NCBI GenBank assembly: GCA_008360955.1
Contig: LUCM01004650.1
Coordinates: 339,241 to 403,240, forward strand
Direction: 5' to 3'
From: Fasciolopsis buskii
Lineage: Eukaryota > Platyhelminthes > Trematoda > Plagiorchiida > Fasciolidae
Length of the DNA stretch: 64,000 bases
The notes beneath the pieces were generated by a model. It was not told the DNA's origin. It did not search any database and worked only from the letters and a program-made list of their open reading frames with translations. Made by a program: the position numbers and the translations under genes. This document shows, in pieces, positions 48,452 through 61,785 of the stretch; position 1 is the first letter of the stretch, and the number at the start of each line of letters is the position of its first letter.

Positions 48452-48600
48452 CTTTCCCTCAGGGTTCCACTTTGGGTTTATTACTGCCCGGTTGTGCAAA
48501 TCGCAATAGCTCGGGTAAACGGAAGTGGCCTGTCCCAAGTCATGGACCACACGGATTACCCTTAAACACAGCGGAATTGCCTAATCGCCTCGCAGTCTAA
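48452..48600 (+). CDS. Candidate terminal exon, unknown protein
   Basis: The longest polypyrimidine acceptor noted, CCTTCTCCGTTTTTTCAG, ends at 48451. Two frames are open after it. One reads FPQGSTLGLLLPGCANRNSS and ends in TAA at 48598. The other reads LSLRVPLWVYYCPVVQIA and ends in TAA at about 48563. The first resembles a reverse transcriptase PQG block, but nothing downstream supports that. Confidence 0.18.
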
Positions 48601-48949
48601 TGCAGACCGGTGACCGGATGTGTAGTTCATAATCCCGCTGCGTACAGCCGGAAATCCTGGATACTTAGTATATTCTTCCGCCACAGAATCTGGCTGGTAT
48701 ACAGTCATACTCCGTACACCACCCGCAGTTGATGTAGAAACAGGGTTTAGCCACCAGCTCTAAACTAACTATCAAGGAACATTCAATCCACCTTTATATT
48801 CTAACTTCATTTATCCTACCCCCCGTATGTGAAAGACCTGCGCAGCAATTCCTAAGTAGAGGCTTTCTATGGGTACCATTGCTTTAAAAGATGTTCAGCG
48901 TAGGTTGAGAACTTGCACCCTAATGTACCGATTCTTGATCGCAGTTAGG

Positions 48950-51450
48950 TATAATAAAATCAAATAAATACAGTAAGAAGTCTAAAATTCTCCTAACGAT
49001 TTGAAAGTGCTCATCTTTTGTAATTTTTAACCTCGCACTTACAGCGACCACAGATAGGAGTAATTAAAACCGTCAGCAAAAACAAATATTGATTGAGAGG
49101 AATATTTCTGTCGGCCCTGTACGTGGAGCCGGAAGTAACCCCTCGGAATAGGTCATGCAACAAGCAAACATTGTTGTCGGTCGAAACAGTGACCAGCAGA
49201 CGCTTCGATTGTCAAAGCCAACCATTTTCAAGGCGATTTTCATTCAAGTGACCCAACGACGATGCGATCTCAACTTGCTTGTTCGTTGTTGTTTATGTTC
49301 ATGCGCACAACAGAACTGAGACTGGATGACACGGACATCTATTTGCACTGGCATTGTCTTTTGGTGTGTCTAACTTAAAATAGCCTCATTGTTTAGACAT
49401 TTGTAGATTACCGACTTTAGTGCATCCCAGAAGCCTAAAAAGTCTACCCTAACATTTTGGGTCAAGCTCTTGGAAAATTCGGAAAACAAACCCATTTCAG
49501 TATTCTCGTGGCCTGTCTGGCATCATTCAGCCATCGCATGAAGTACGATATCCGAGTCGCGTTCAAGCTTTAGCAATTCCATGTTGTCGTACTCTGGGAA
49601 TCATATTTTTATTGGGGCGTCCAGAGATTTTGACTTTTGATCGCCTGCTTGCAAGTCCAGTGTAATTTGCAAAGCAATCGCAGGAGTAGATCGTGAAAAC
49701 AAAATTGCCTCGTCTGTGTATCGAAAGGTCGCTTTGTTGTGGGCAAAAATGAATTTCAACGTGCTGCTCGTCCCCAGAAATCATAGATAGAATAGTTGCC
49801 ATGAATTTTCAGATTCCTTATCCATTTGGGGAGAATTCTGATCGAAGCCAGCTAGTCTATTATCTCTTTCGTTTTCTGTTTGTTTTATATCTGGCTTATT
49901 CATGCTGGAAAAATCTTGCAGGATATATGTGATCACAGGCACTGCACTTAGATGAGTACTCTGTCTTTTGAAAACTTCTTCTCGAAACTATTGCACATTA
50001 AACATAACTAACATATGGAAAGACCAAAAAGAAGAGAAATAACTTCTCAAACTTTTGTCGGGTAGCATGTTGCAGTGTACGATGGGTCACGCATTAGAGA
50101 TAATTCAGGAAATTTGACCAACTCATTCGGAAATGATATCCGACTGCGCCACTGTGATCTTGCATCGCACAACTTGACTCTGATCCCACAGAGACACATT
50201 TAGTAATAGAAGATCTGAGCCGCTCCGCTCGTTACCTCGTAATTTTGAAGACTACATGAGCTCACCAAACCGCGCGTTCAAAAATATATTTGTCCTAGAT
50301 TTCCAGGAAGCTCAACTTGACTATAGAAAAGAAACGCAAAGTTATCTGAACTCTCGCCCCGATGTTTGCTCACCATGCGAGACTCTTTTCACCCGATTAA
50401 ACAGGTTATTTTCACCTAGGTAATTCAAAAGACCCGACAGCGAGCAAAATCGAGAACTCCACTCCGTGTTAGATTACTGGATATTGATGAAATGAAATGA
50501 AAAGCAATTCGGTATCTTGGACAGTGAGCCACACTTGAACAGTAAAGTTGATGGTTTAATTCCGAACATGTTAATAGAGCAATCTAAAGGACGCATTTTG
50601 TGGAGCGCAAAGCAATAATGTACTAATACGTAATTCTCAACTACCTGCAAAAAATATTCAAAAGGTAACTCAGAATCAGTGAACAACGTGTTTTGCGAGG
50701 ACAGCGTTGAAGATGGCAAAAGATGTTTGCATCTCGTAATTTATGCGTCCTATTCGTGTGGTTGTCTTTTTGTTTGTTTTTTCACCTCTGTTCACCCCAT
50801 AGTTGAAGGATATCTAATGACTGAGTTGGTTTACCGTTTCTCAGGCCCCACAATCTCAAGATTCAGAATGGTTGTTCACGTAAAAATGGTGATATTATGT
50901 GTATATTATATATATATATAAATATATGGAAACATCAGGAGACAGACGAGTTCTTCTCCGGTCTGTGACAACGTTTGTCCCAGTTTGATTTACGTATCAT
51001 GTTTGTTCGGACTGTCAACCAGTTGAAAATGCTGGCATGGGGATGGTGGGAGGCTGTCACCTTGCAGTTGATATGAAAACTCGTTAGGTTGTGAAGTACG
51101 ACTGGTCAACTGGAAGACAAACAAAAACCGGTGCCCTTCGTCATGAAACGCCAGCTTCGATTACGAATCCGGTGGAGAGGGCAGTCATTTTCATCAAGTT
51201 AGATTTTTGGAATGAACTCAGTCACACACTAATTTTCACGGACGTATAGGTCACTATTCAGTTTCAATTATCCGTGAAAGACTGAAGTTTGTTTTCTAAT
51301 TAGGATTAACTCTTCGTTGATAGTTCTTTCAAGGAGGATAATCGCAAAGTTGTGCTAATTGTAAATTCCCCCGGCATCGGATATCCACAACCCTTGTTTA
51401 TGTGTCGTTAGTTTGTGCTAGCTGCTTCGCTTGGGTCAAGACGTCGCTCC
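48950..51450. other. No gene recognised
   Basis: Contains the TA microsatellite at 50902; frames are short. Confidence 0.5.
50902..50928. repeat. (TA)n microsatellite
   Basis: A short, slightly interrupted TA run. Confidence 0.8.
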
Positions 51451-51472
51451 GTAGTTGGTGGTACTCATCAAA

Positions 51473-51642
51473 ATGGGCACAAAATTTTACGTGATTCACA
51501 ATAAAAGTTGTATTAGAATTGGTGCTAAAATATTTACTTTTTTGATGCTATTTTTCTTGTCACAAATGAATGGTTTGATGCGAACATTCGTGTGTATCAA
51601 ACAACCGGATCAATTCTTAACGTTGGTTTCAGCTCTGTCATT
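51473..51642 (+). CDS. Candidate first exon with a hydrophobic segment, unknown protein
   Basis: An ATG at 51473 in a favourable context (AAAATGG) opens a frame that reaches a strong donor, TCATT followed by GTAAGT, at 51642/51643. Near residue 20 it carries IFTFLMLFFL, long enough for a signal anchor or a late-starting signal peptide. No family is recognised. Confidence 0.22.
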
Positions 51643-51659
51643 GTAAGTAATTAAACTAG

Positions 51660-54230
51660 ACCAAAACAGTTTTTAGCGTGTATTCGAAAATTAATTAACT
51701 TTATTCAGTTTGTTCCGTCGAATCGACGAAAATATGAGCTCTAAATGGATAGATGAACCGCGAAACCTCGGCTACATATTCTGGTTTGCGTTTCCCATGT
51801 TAATGTCCCGTGATTGGTCATCCAACAGCACGAAATCACCAGACAGATTTGGCAGACACTACTCACATTCCTGATTCCAAATGGCGTTAGTGATAATTAA
51901 TGTAATGCAATGATATGATTATGATTTAATGAAAATGAACCGGTTTGTTCTTTGGTGTTGTTTCCACCTGTTCTGTAGGACTAGTTCAAAAGTTCAACGT
52001 GTCTGAATCATACGGATAAATAAGGTAAATCGTTCGTAGACAAAATTCTCAAAATGCCAATAAAAATCCGCATCATTCATATATTTTTTTTATTTTTAGT
52101 TTTTATTCTTATCCTATGTATTCATTGGTTCAGACAGCAGCAACAAAATGGAGCCCGGAAAAAGGAAACTCGCCACCGAGGACTCACCAAAATGCAGAAC
52201 TGAGAGGCAATGGCAACCCATGACATCTAGTGGTTGATCGCCTAGTTTTTGTGGAAAACAAATCATTGCGATTAATAAAGCAGTCAATTTCTTGCAGGAA
52301 TACAAATAAAACTCAAATCACTGACGATCTTCAATGCACTTTTAAAACGTACTTGGTTTTGAATGCCGTCCAGACTCGAGGAAGAACAGTGTACGCCACT
52401 TGATTACAAATAGACTGTTTCAACTGGTCTATCTACAACAAAATCAAAACAAACATTTTCATCATGGTGCATAAAATTTCCGGAAGAACGAACTAAATCG
52501 AGATGGCTGGCATATAATTTCGCATCGTTTGCCGCATTTCTGCTCCAGACTTACGTACGTCGTCGGTTTGTGCTCCACTTAGGACATGAACGCTATCTGT
52601 GTACTCTAAGGTATGTGATTACCAAAGCAGGTACTCTACACGTCAGGCATAAATAGGATTGATTCATCATAGAACAAAATATTCACAGGGAATTCTTCCA
52701 ACTGAAGTTTTGATGAAAGTAGTTACAAAGGGACAGTAAAAAACGACACGGAGCAAAATTTCTAGTTGACTTTTAAACTGTAACATAACTGGAACAATAA
52801 GGGCAGAAAATCGATTTTATATTGCAATTTTTTAAATGCGTGTCTTTTTTCGTGAAAATAAGCAAGAATAACGGGTTAAGTACGAAGCACTGAGGTTAGT
52901 TGATTTTGCCTGATAAGGGTTGCTTAGACTGAAACAAAAACTGATTTAAGTGCCTCCGTTTTTGAGGGGACCGTAAGTCCCTTAGCCATTTTTCAGCCTT
53001 TTGTTATCAGTGCTTATTCCTCTACAGTGGTTTTCATCAGTTGTGGTTTGTGCCTCTACTTTTCGCATGAGACACAAAACCGTTCCTAAGTTGTGTATTG
53101 CCTAACCTAACCTCAGCTCTGCCAAAGTTTTGTCGCGGTGAGCAAAACCAATCATTAAGTCCAAAATCAAAAGATTTATGGGCAAAGTAGAACGTAAATT
53201 ATGGAAAATGATAAACAAACGACAAGCTCGAAAATTTCTGTCGTTCCCTGATTGTACGTTTTAAACGTTTTCCTTGAATTTTACTGAACTCATACAGATT
53301 ATTTTCCAGGGCGGAAAGATGGGGTGTCTAAATGGGTCTTTCCGACAACAAATATTTATCAAATGCAAGACTGAACCCGAGCTAATCAAATAACTGCTAC
53401 CTAAGTATTCACTAAAATACCAGGTTCTGGACTGAATCGAAAGTTTTACGTCGGTTTAAGAATCCTCCTTTTGCCGACTTGATCCCACTGGTTTCAAGTT
53501 GTTAGGCAAAAGACTCGATGGGGCTGATTCGTCGCAACAAAATACCATGCAACTTAGTGACGCTGTTATGCTGTCATTTGTTTTTGAACTCTTTTATAAT
53601 TATGATAAGACTGGTCCATTGCACGGGTATAAAGATAAAAATCAAGGTTAGGAACGATTCGCCAAACTGATTGTTATCATACGAGGAAGAAAACATGCGG
53701 CTAAGGTATCGGTAATGTTGCTGTAGTCTACGTGAATGGGTTGCAGACAGTCACCGTGTCTGACTGATAGAAATACAAAGTTCGGACCTTGCGCATGTGC
53801 TTCGGTGAGCATATAGAGTATGTAAAGGTTATTTATAATCGGGAGAGCAATTAGCATAGCGATGGACTCAGAAACCTACAGGGGCTGTCTGTAAATGACC
53901 ATACCGTCTGCAGCTTTCTCATTCTTTAACTTACTGAACTGTTACCAGCACTGCATCCCATGTAATAATCCACAGACGTATGACAGTTTTAGCACGATGG
54001 TGACTGTCGAACATTTAAAGTACAAGTCCTTCTTACTTACAAAATGATATTCCACTGAGATATCGTAGACACGAGCGTCGAACGTGGTAAGACTCCTACT
54101 TGGGGCATCGACTTCAGAATAGGCAGTGTGCATTGTATCTTCTATTCTATATAAATTTGCTTTTGTGAGACAAGATCCTGAGGTTACGTTGGTGACTCAA
54201 TCTTGCTCTACAATACGGGATATCTATTCA
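51660..54230. other. No gene recognised
   Basis: AT-rich, with short frames only. Confidence 0.5.
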
Positions 54231-54239
54231 TTTGTTAAG

Positions 54240-54324
54240 GATTGCCAATGATCAAAGACTGGCCCTGCAATTTCCCCGCATATAATAATCACCCCCAGGA
54301 GCAGCGATATGTAATCGGCCCACG
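54240..54324 (+). CDS. Candidate internal exon, unknown protein
   Basis: The acceptor TCTATTCATTTGTTAAG ends at 54239, and a consensus donor, CACG followed by GTAAGT, is at 54324/54325. Only one frame is open, giving LPMIKDWPCNFPAYNNHPQE and then QRYVIGP. It ends with two spare bases, which does not fit the phase-0 reading of the 55517 exon, so an exon would be missing between them if they belong together. Confidence 0.25.
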
Positions 54325-54899
54325 GTAAGTATGCTCATTCTCGGAGTTAAATATGAGCCCAGCCGGTAGACTATGAAGTCCTGTGCATAACATTTAACCT
54401 AAAGTTAGGACTCCAATAACCGTTCCAAAGTGCAAGAACTCGATGATTTTCATCATAACGCCGTATATTCATCAGTAAGCACAGGTAAAACTGAATGTTC
54501 CCTCATCAATCTAAGGGCATACAAGCAGTTGTTTGATATTTTACACATTTCGCACCGGATGAACTCAGTGTTCCTATTCGGAGATTACAACCAGTCTGTG
54601 ACATGTCACCAAAAGACTGAAGTGAACCAAAGAGAGGATGGACATTTAATGTCTGCTCTCTCCATTTAGTTGGAGTACTAATAATTACTAGCAACGTATT
54701 TTGATGTTTATTAGTAACCGTTTATATAATTTCCAATTACTTGCAAGTAGTATGTGGGATTGATGTATTCTATTTTGGGCTAACTGTCATTCGGATTCCA
54801 TGTTTCACGCAAAAACCCCAGGTCATCCGATCAGTCTTGCACTCGGGCGTTACCAGACTCGAGTTTCACTGTTATTAGCGTTCACCAGTGGTGCATATT

Positions 54900-54980
54900 C
54901 GCCTTCGCTCCTGAGGTTTGAACCCGGAGTTTTCAACTGGAATACACGCGTATTACCGTTGTGCCACTAGCTTCCGTCTA
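54900..54980 (-). repeat. tRNA-like SINE head
   Basis: Read on the minus strand, GCTAGTGGCACAACGGTAAT (A-box and D-arm position) is followed about 35 bases later by CCGGGTTCAAACCTC, a good B-box. The spacing fits a tRNA-derived polymerase III promoter. A folded tRNA with paired acceptor and anticodon arms is not evident, so it is called a SINE head rather than a tRNA gene. Confidence 0.55.
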
Positions 54981-55208
54981 GGCAAACAAGAATTACCGAA
55001 TTAGGTTTGCTCGGATCTCGTCCTCCCTGACAGCCAGAAATGCCCGGTAACTTCGGCGAGGGACATTTTAACTGTCCCGTTAATTCGAGTCGAACTGCTT
55101 CCACCAATTCAGATCTTTTCCGGGATGTAACATTGACTGGATGACCCGGTGTTCCTGCTTGAAGGGTGGAGTCCGAATGGCAGTCAGTCCAATTTAGAAC
55201 AACCATTT

Positions 55209-55370
55209 AGTACTGTTGATGATTCCCAACAAGGATGAAACAGCCGTACAGTGCGTCCATGGTTTCCTAGCGGTGAGTTCAGCGATGACATTGTATGGTG
55301 AATTATTTCATGAATGACCATTTACTGAAATGGTCTCACTAATGGCATGGGCTACCTGACCAGACTTCCT
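55209..55370 (+). repeat. Family A short repeat, copy 5
   Basis: The + strand reads TACTGTTGATGATTCCCAAC, then GAAACAGCCGTACAGTGC, CCATGGTTTCC, GTGAGTTCAGCGATGA and TATGGTGAATTATTTCATGA. These are the same blocks in the same order as copy 3. After the core it continues into a short internal palindrome, GACCATTT...AAATGGTC. The tRNA-like sequence nearby, at 54900-54977, is on the opposite strand and is probably a separate insertion. Confidence 0.65.
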
Positions 55371-55516
55371 AATCGTGACGGAACATCCTATTTTACTCAT
55401 AGCAATTGTCAGTTTTCTGATTATATATTTTCTTTTAAATGGATGAAGTCATTTTGACACTTTACAACCGAAATACGTCAAAAATGTAAGACGTCAGTCG
55501 CTTGTTTTTGTACTAG

Positions 55517-55600
55517 GGACTGCCCGATGAAGCTGTTCAAATTCTTCAATGGACTCCTCCTCGATTCATGCGCAATACAGTCACACCAAATACGGTTGCA
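55517..55600 (+). CDS. Candidate internal exon, unknown protein
   Basis: The acceptor CGCTTGTTTTTGTACTAG ends at 55516 and the donor GCA followed by GTGAGC is at 55600/55601. In phase 0 the 84 bases give GLPDEAVQILQWTPPRF and then MRNTVTPNTVA. A second frame is open too (starting DCPMKLFKFFNGL), so the phase is not certain. It lies between the candidate exons at 54240 and 57031 on the same strand. Confidence 0.35.
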
Positions 55601-57030
55601 GTGAGCAGTTCAACTGTAGTGTGCAACAGGGCGGCGATAGATGGACAGGATATGTGATATTGGTGTCTGCTGAGCGGTAGTAAATTTAGTAGCCGCTGTT
55701 ATATCCCATCAGTGCGGGTATTACAAGTAGCAAAGAGCAAGCTTCGCCAAGAAGGAAGTATTCGCCACATCGTGTGCTCTCTAAACTTGTTAGGTTAAAT
55801 AGTTTTGAAATTAAAACAATCAAAAGAGCGACATTGGAACAGATGCACCGACGTGAGCACACATGACCGACAGTGGTCCAACCAAAATAGCTGCGGATTA
55901 CAATCCGCTCACCCGACGATCGAATTTCCCCAAATGGCTGCCCCTTGCTGATCGCCATCTCCATCTATCAAATGATATGAAGGAAGAAGACGATCAGAAG
56001 TGATACTGAAAATGCAAAATACGTGGCCGGGAATTAAAAACGGCTAATTTGTAAGAAGCTACTTATTAGTCTATAGCGGATATGAGGAAAAGCACGAATT
56101 TTGGGCCGACAGCGCGGAAACACGGAACTCGCATCGCAGAAATAGGTAGTACAATTTGAGCGCCCCAATGCGATTTGCTTTGGGGACTAGACTGAAAATG
56201 AGTGTTTCCGTACTAGGAAGTTCAGAACCGTACCATGACTCTTCACTGAAAGGAATTTCGCAAATAATAACTGATTAAAAAGTTGTTTGCAATTTCCATC
56301 CGATCACGCAACAATAGACAATGGAAGTGTGTAAGGCAATACTACATCACCGTCCTGGAAGTTGAGAATACGCAGTAATGCCCCACAATGAAACAGTACC
56401 TACAAACCAGCAGCAAACAATTTATCCTTGTTAATGGCTAAAACAGAACAAAACTTCAGCGTCACAAAACTAGGCGATTCCCACGTAGGTCTCTGAACAG
56501 AACCTCAAGGTACACAACTCTGTAGACAGACCCACGCTACCAATGTACAGTTAAAATGACGATGCACATTAATGAGTCTCTCCGGACCTGTCATGAGATC
56601 ATATTTTGTAGTAGACTACACGGAGTTCGATAAAACACCCGGGGAATGAATCAATTCTCCTGGCGACTAGCAATGAGTTTCAGCTCTCACTTTCCGCTTC
56701 TGATGAACACTGTCAGAGTGGGCAGTTGAATTTCCATTCTGCGTAGATTATTCCGAGTGAAATGAAAATAAACCGCACCGAGATTTTAGTGGACAAGGAT
56801 TCAATCTAGTTTGATGCTGTTTTCAACCTCATCAATACTAGTCGATGGTCTCTTTGTAGGACACCACGTGAATAAGCAAAGGAAGAAACAGTCTCCTAGA
56901 ATTTGTGCGCAGATAATAAAAGGTTACATAAGCCAACTAAGAATGGAATCTGCTTATCATTAAGCCGATGGATGAACATGATTCATCATGGATGTGATTC
57001 ACCAGTTTTGTGATTGTTCTTTTCTATCAG

Positions 57031-57120
57031 GTGTGCATACCCGATACTCTCCTGCTCTTCTTTTTGGACTATTCAATTTTGGTCTCGGCATTAGATCTAC
57101 CGTTGAATCATTAGCAGTTT
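57031..57120 (+). CDS. Candidate internal exon, unknown protein
   Basis: A strong acceptor, TGATTGTTCTTTTCTATCAG, ends at 57030, and the donor TTT followed by GTAAGT is at 57120/57121. One frame gives VHTRYSPALLFGLFNFG and then LGIRSTVESLAV. In phase 0, joined directly to the 55517 exon, it would instead read VCIPDTLLLFFLDYSILVSA and stop at a TAG inside the exon. Either reading is possible. No family is recognised. Confidence 0.35.
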
Positions 57121-57129
57121 GTAAGTAGT

Positions 57130-60100
57130 GCAAGCCTGATTACCAGTGAATCAAAATATGTGAATGAATGGACAAGGAAATATCACTCCAACTTGCCTGA
57201 TGAGTGTACACAAAACAAGAGGAGTGCTTCTGGAGAATATTTTCCCTTTTTAGCATGATGTTATTTCTAATTAAAACTGAAACATCAAACCAGATGTCCT
57301 CTTTAGAAAGGTCGTCGCTGAATAACCGATGAAAGATTTTCCATGAGCCAGTGATGTGAACCAAAAAGGAACTCCGAATTAATACACAGCCCGAGTGATT
57401 CAAATGACTTTCAAATTCAGACTAGTTCCTCGTGAATCTTCTAAATGGAGGAAAGAAAACTGACGAATATCTACTAATGCCAATAAACTCAGAAAAATAA
57501 GAACACGATTGATTGGTCTTTTGCGTCGACATTGGCCTATATCAACGCATTTTAAAACGGGTTCAGAGGACCTACGAAATTTTCACTGGAAGCTTCGGTA
57601 GACTTGAATGAAGTTGAAAAGTTACAGTACAAACACGATTTAAAATGAACATGGATCATCAATTTCGTGTGCATCGAGTCGGCTAAAAGAGGAACGACCA
57701 TAGAAAACTAAGCTATTATTTATCGAGTCATGGAGTATGAATGCACTCGTAGAAAGCAATGCATACACCAATAGGATTCGACATACTAGTAGGCTCCATT
57801 TGGGATATACACAATGAAACACTGACGAAACGTGTAACGAATAGTAGAGACAGCAACTGAATATGTAATGTTGACAATAATTTTAGATTGCACGTTTCAA
57901 CCATAATCATATCTGTTGTGTAACGAATTTCATGTTAGCATAGAATTCAAGCTGTTTGCTCTCCGTTGTTTAGACGATGGGTAGCGCAAATTTTCACCAA
58001 ACAGTCGGGGGGGAAATTCAAGCCATCTAAGGCGAACAGATAATGAAACAGGTGACATTTACATCTTTACACCCGCGGGGTTTTGAAGGTCGGGTCATCC
58101 GTTTTCGAACATTGTTAAAAAACATCTGTGAACTATGTCAGACAAGTAATATCAGCTCTCACACAGCTGGAGTACATTTAGTGTATGTAAACAATTTTAC
58201 ACTGGAAACATGAGAAGTGACAAATCAGCCTGTTTTCGGTAAACACGTCGCCGAACTAATGGTGACATAAATCGGAAGTTTTAAGTGTTGTCATCAGTTT
58301 TCGCAGATATTAAGAATAGTACAATCGTTTTTGTTGATATTCTGACCGAAATGCGTCCGGGACCTGAAATCCACTGTCCAATTGTTTCGAATTTGGTACA
58401 TAGGAACGGAATAAGAATAGTCTGTGCTAGCTCACATAGGGTGATGTCCGATCGTCTCCGGTTTTCATTGGGTTACGTTTGTAATCACGGAAACATCAGT
58501 CATTTACCCAGTTGAATATGAATTGTCTGTCTATCGGGCATTCGTTTCGCGACTGTCATTACCGTGATAATAATACTTCCAATTTTTTCCGTCAGGCGAA
58601 ACACAATAGACAACGCGCTCTTACAGTCAACTGATTAGTAATTGGAGTGCAGATCATTATCGTGGGGTTGCTCTCGTTGAGTAGATTTGGCGTTTGAAAA
58701 GAAAGAGGTACTTCTACTAAACATTGGTCGAAAGGCGGATTGTGAGTTACCGATATTCAATTGTTAGCGAAGTGTTGCTGATCTAGGCCAAAAAAGCTAA
58801 AATGCGTTCAACAGTGATTGTTGCCTGCATAAGTTCGAGGATAGTTGGTGAATGTTAGTGCAATGTGTCGTATCAAGGATTGAAATTCAAACTGGGAAGT
58901 CCAAACTGCTAGGGTTACCACGGGTCCAACACCTTGGGCATTGCCCTGCTAGGTCAAGATAGAAACCGAACGTGAGATCTACATATGTTCGATAACAGCC
59001 ATCTAGGAAATCACCTGAGGAATTTGGTTCCCATTTGCATGCGGACCATCAGAGAGGTCTAAAAACGTATTTCAAAGGGACAGGGAGAAAACTTATGCGG
59101 ATGACTATGGTCAAACCTTTCTACCGTTCTGAGTATGTGCACAAATGCCACTGATGAATGTACTTCAGCTTCTGTGGTCAAGATCAGCGACCATGGCTTC
59201 ACTAGTGAACGTCGATAACCCGCAGATGATGGTCACACAATGTGGTCACAGAGCTCTACACTTACCCAAACCAATAGAATGAAGAATCTTTCCGAGCTCT
59301 ACTTTCCATTTTTGTAATCCCATTGCAATGGCCTTTAGCTCGACAGATAATGGATTCAGTGCTAAAACTCAACCGTATAAGGCATAAGACCAGGTTCGAG
59401 ATTTATAAGAAACCTACTTTCGTCCCAGTGCCACCATTAGATTATTTAAATTGTAGGAATGTTTGTTACTCGGGTTCTCGCTCGTTTGCATGACTAACAT
59501 TACATACTAGTCGGTGCGTCCAGAAAGACACTGGGATGGTCCTTGCATTGGTTCCAACTTTTAACTGAATTCCAAGATCTTGATGACATTCCTAATTTCT
59601 TTCGTCATTGTGGCACTCATTTCCTCGACTTCTAACCAGCTGATTTCGGTAATCCCAAACCTAGACCTGTCGCCCAACTGACGAAACTAGATTTCATTGC
59701 ATGTTGAATCAGTTTATTCTCAATCACATTCCGTCAAAATGAATTGAGATAAACTTATCACCTCCGCTCGGTTGGTTGACAGACTAACATGGTTCACTGG
59801 CAAAATTGGTTGCCGAAAAGGGTGTCAACCAGAACATCGTTAAACCTAGACATTTGCTTTCTCCAACACGTGTGGTGATGAACTTAAGAAGAGTATCAGG
59901 ACCAAAGGATCCAATCTTTTCAACATTCAGGAACAAAACTGGGCTTAAAGTGATCACCGATTGTCGTGATCTCGTCCATGACAAGACAAAAATGATGAAG
60001 GATATCCACCGTTGATGCATTCAAAATTCTCATTATAAAATTTGGTGAGTGGCAATCATTTTTGACTTTGAAGAATTTTCTAGGAACATAGTTCGGTCAT

Positions 60101-60890
60101 CCCAAAGAACCCGTATCCGAACTGTTGAAGGATACCCTAAATCACGGGTGTAGAGCAATCGACGAGCTATCTTGTATAGGAAACATGATCCATACTTCTG
60201 TAACACCTGCACAATGAACATTTCTCATACAACTTGAGTGAGACTGAAGTAAACCTGTTATTCTTCGCACTAACTGCCTTGTGCGCATTGGTACAAGTTA
60301 ATTTAACTATTTAGAAGTTTTACTCTCTCAACAAACGGGATTATGTTGCCCATTAGTTCGGGGCAGATCCGTTCCCAACGCGTTTAGGAAAGTGACGGAT
60401 AGATAGCGGATTCACACCAGCGGTTTTCCAGTTAAAGCACCAACATTATAGCGCGTACATTACGGTCGATGTTGTCGACAATACTGATGACCGTTTTAGC
60501 GGTAGCAAAATCTTCCTCCGATTTGTTTCTTGCATCCGGTTACTTGGACCTTCTTTATACTACTAGTGTTTATACAGCTAATTTGTGGTTGATCAGGAAA
60601 TAAACTAATCGTGCACTTTGACAAAATCTTTAAATATTCATGTACCAATGTTTGCGGCACTCTTAAATATTACCTAAATTACCTACCTACCAGTCGAGCG
60701 GAAAAATCTCAAACATCTAATCTCAGTGGACTAATACAGACGATCAGGTTTTCGTTTCCTTTTACTCGATTTCCCGCCATAAAATCTTAGATCATGTGCG
60801 ATGTGAATTTTTCTGGTTACGTAGATCCTATTTCGCATTTAATGATCACCTTCCGGTTCTGATCAAGTGATCAGTCTTGTTTTTCGCTTA
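57130..60890. other. No gene recognised
   Basis: Several frames of 60-78 codons on both strands, none with splice or domain support. Confidence 0.5.
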
Positions 60891-60894
60891 AATC

Positions 60895-60930
60895 CGGAGC
60901 TATACGGTTCGAATCCTTCCACCGAAAGTT
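60895..60930 (+). repeat. Isolated B-box-like sequence
   Basis: CGGTTCGAATCC followed by TTCCACC resembles a polymerase III B-box and matches the 62.45 kb copy. No convincing A-box was found upstream, so it may be the remnant of a SINE. Confidence 0.3.
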
Positions 60931-61785
60931 AAATGCTGCATGATTCAGCCAGATTCTTGAGAGAATTGCAACTTGCCTTACTAAAAATAAGGGTAGTCAA
61001 TGGGAAAATAGGTTATAAAGATATTAAAACCGTAAGGGACAACAGGTCGTAGTCAAACGCACGTCACTTTCTAACTTGCGAATAAGCATTCCGGTTTGGA
61101 ATTCTGAAATTCCCAGTAATTTCCCTACCTAACGCCCTCCAACTTGCTGTCTGTCTCTAATTTTAGACCCTCTGAATAATTGTATCATTTAGAAGAAAAA
61201 TAAAATTTATGCAAGCGAAACGATTTTATCCTTTTTGACATTCTTTTCTGTCGTCTATCATGTTTGTTCTTCGGGCACAGTCCAGTCGCAAAAGAGTTCA
61301 GCTTCCTAGAGGTTCCACATTAGCAGCATGTTGCTACTAGTTGTCTTTCTATGAAACAATGTAGCATTATTCACGATTGCATGCGTGAATGTTGATGAAT
61401 GGCCACCTTGAGCAGGTGTAAAATACAAATAGGTGACTTGACTTGGCACAAGTGAATTGGCTCAAAAACGATTTGTTTGCAATTGGCATGAGTTTTACAC
61501 ATCTAAGCGCGGAGCACTAAAAATATAGGTCTTGAGTCTGTCATATTTGCCTAGATATTGGGGAATCCAGAGAAGAGATAGTTGAAATCTTCAACGAAAC
61601 TTAAATTATAAGGAGAAGTGAATACTGGAAAATGATTTAATCCAATCTAGACAAACGAACTTGTTGTCTGATTAGAATTTGAACTCCGGATTATCCTCTC
61701 CACTGTGTACACAAGTGCTCTTGTGGCCCAACAAAGCCACAAATCAGATGGGATTATTGTTTTGATCAAACCCGTGAAACGTGTA

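Noticed and set aside
48460..48500. FPQGSTLG as a reverse transcriptase PQG block
   Set aside because: No palm motifs lie before it and no YADD-type box lies after it in any nearby frame; the match is only a few residues.
57197..57220. CTGATGAG followed by a self-complementary GTGTACAC, resembling a hammerhead ribozyme core
   Set aside because: The required GAAA after stem II is absent and no flanking stems I and III could be paired.
60895..60930. A complete tRNA gene around the GGTTCGAATCC B-box
   Set aside because: No A-box at the right distance, no paired acceptor stem and no anticodon arm.
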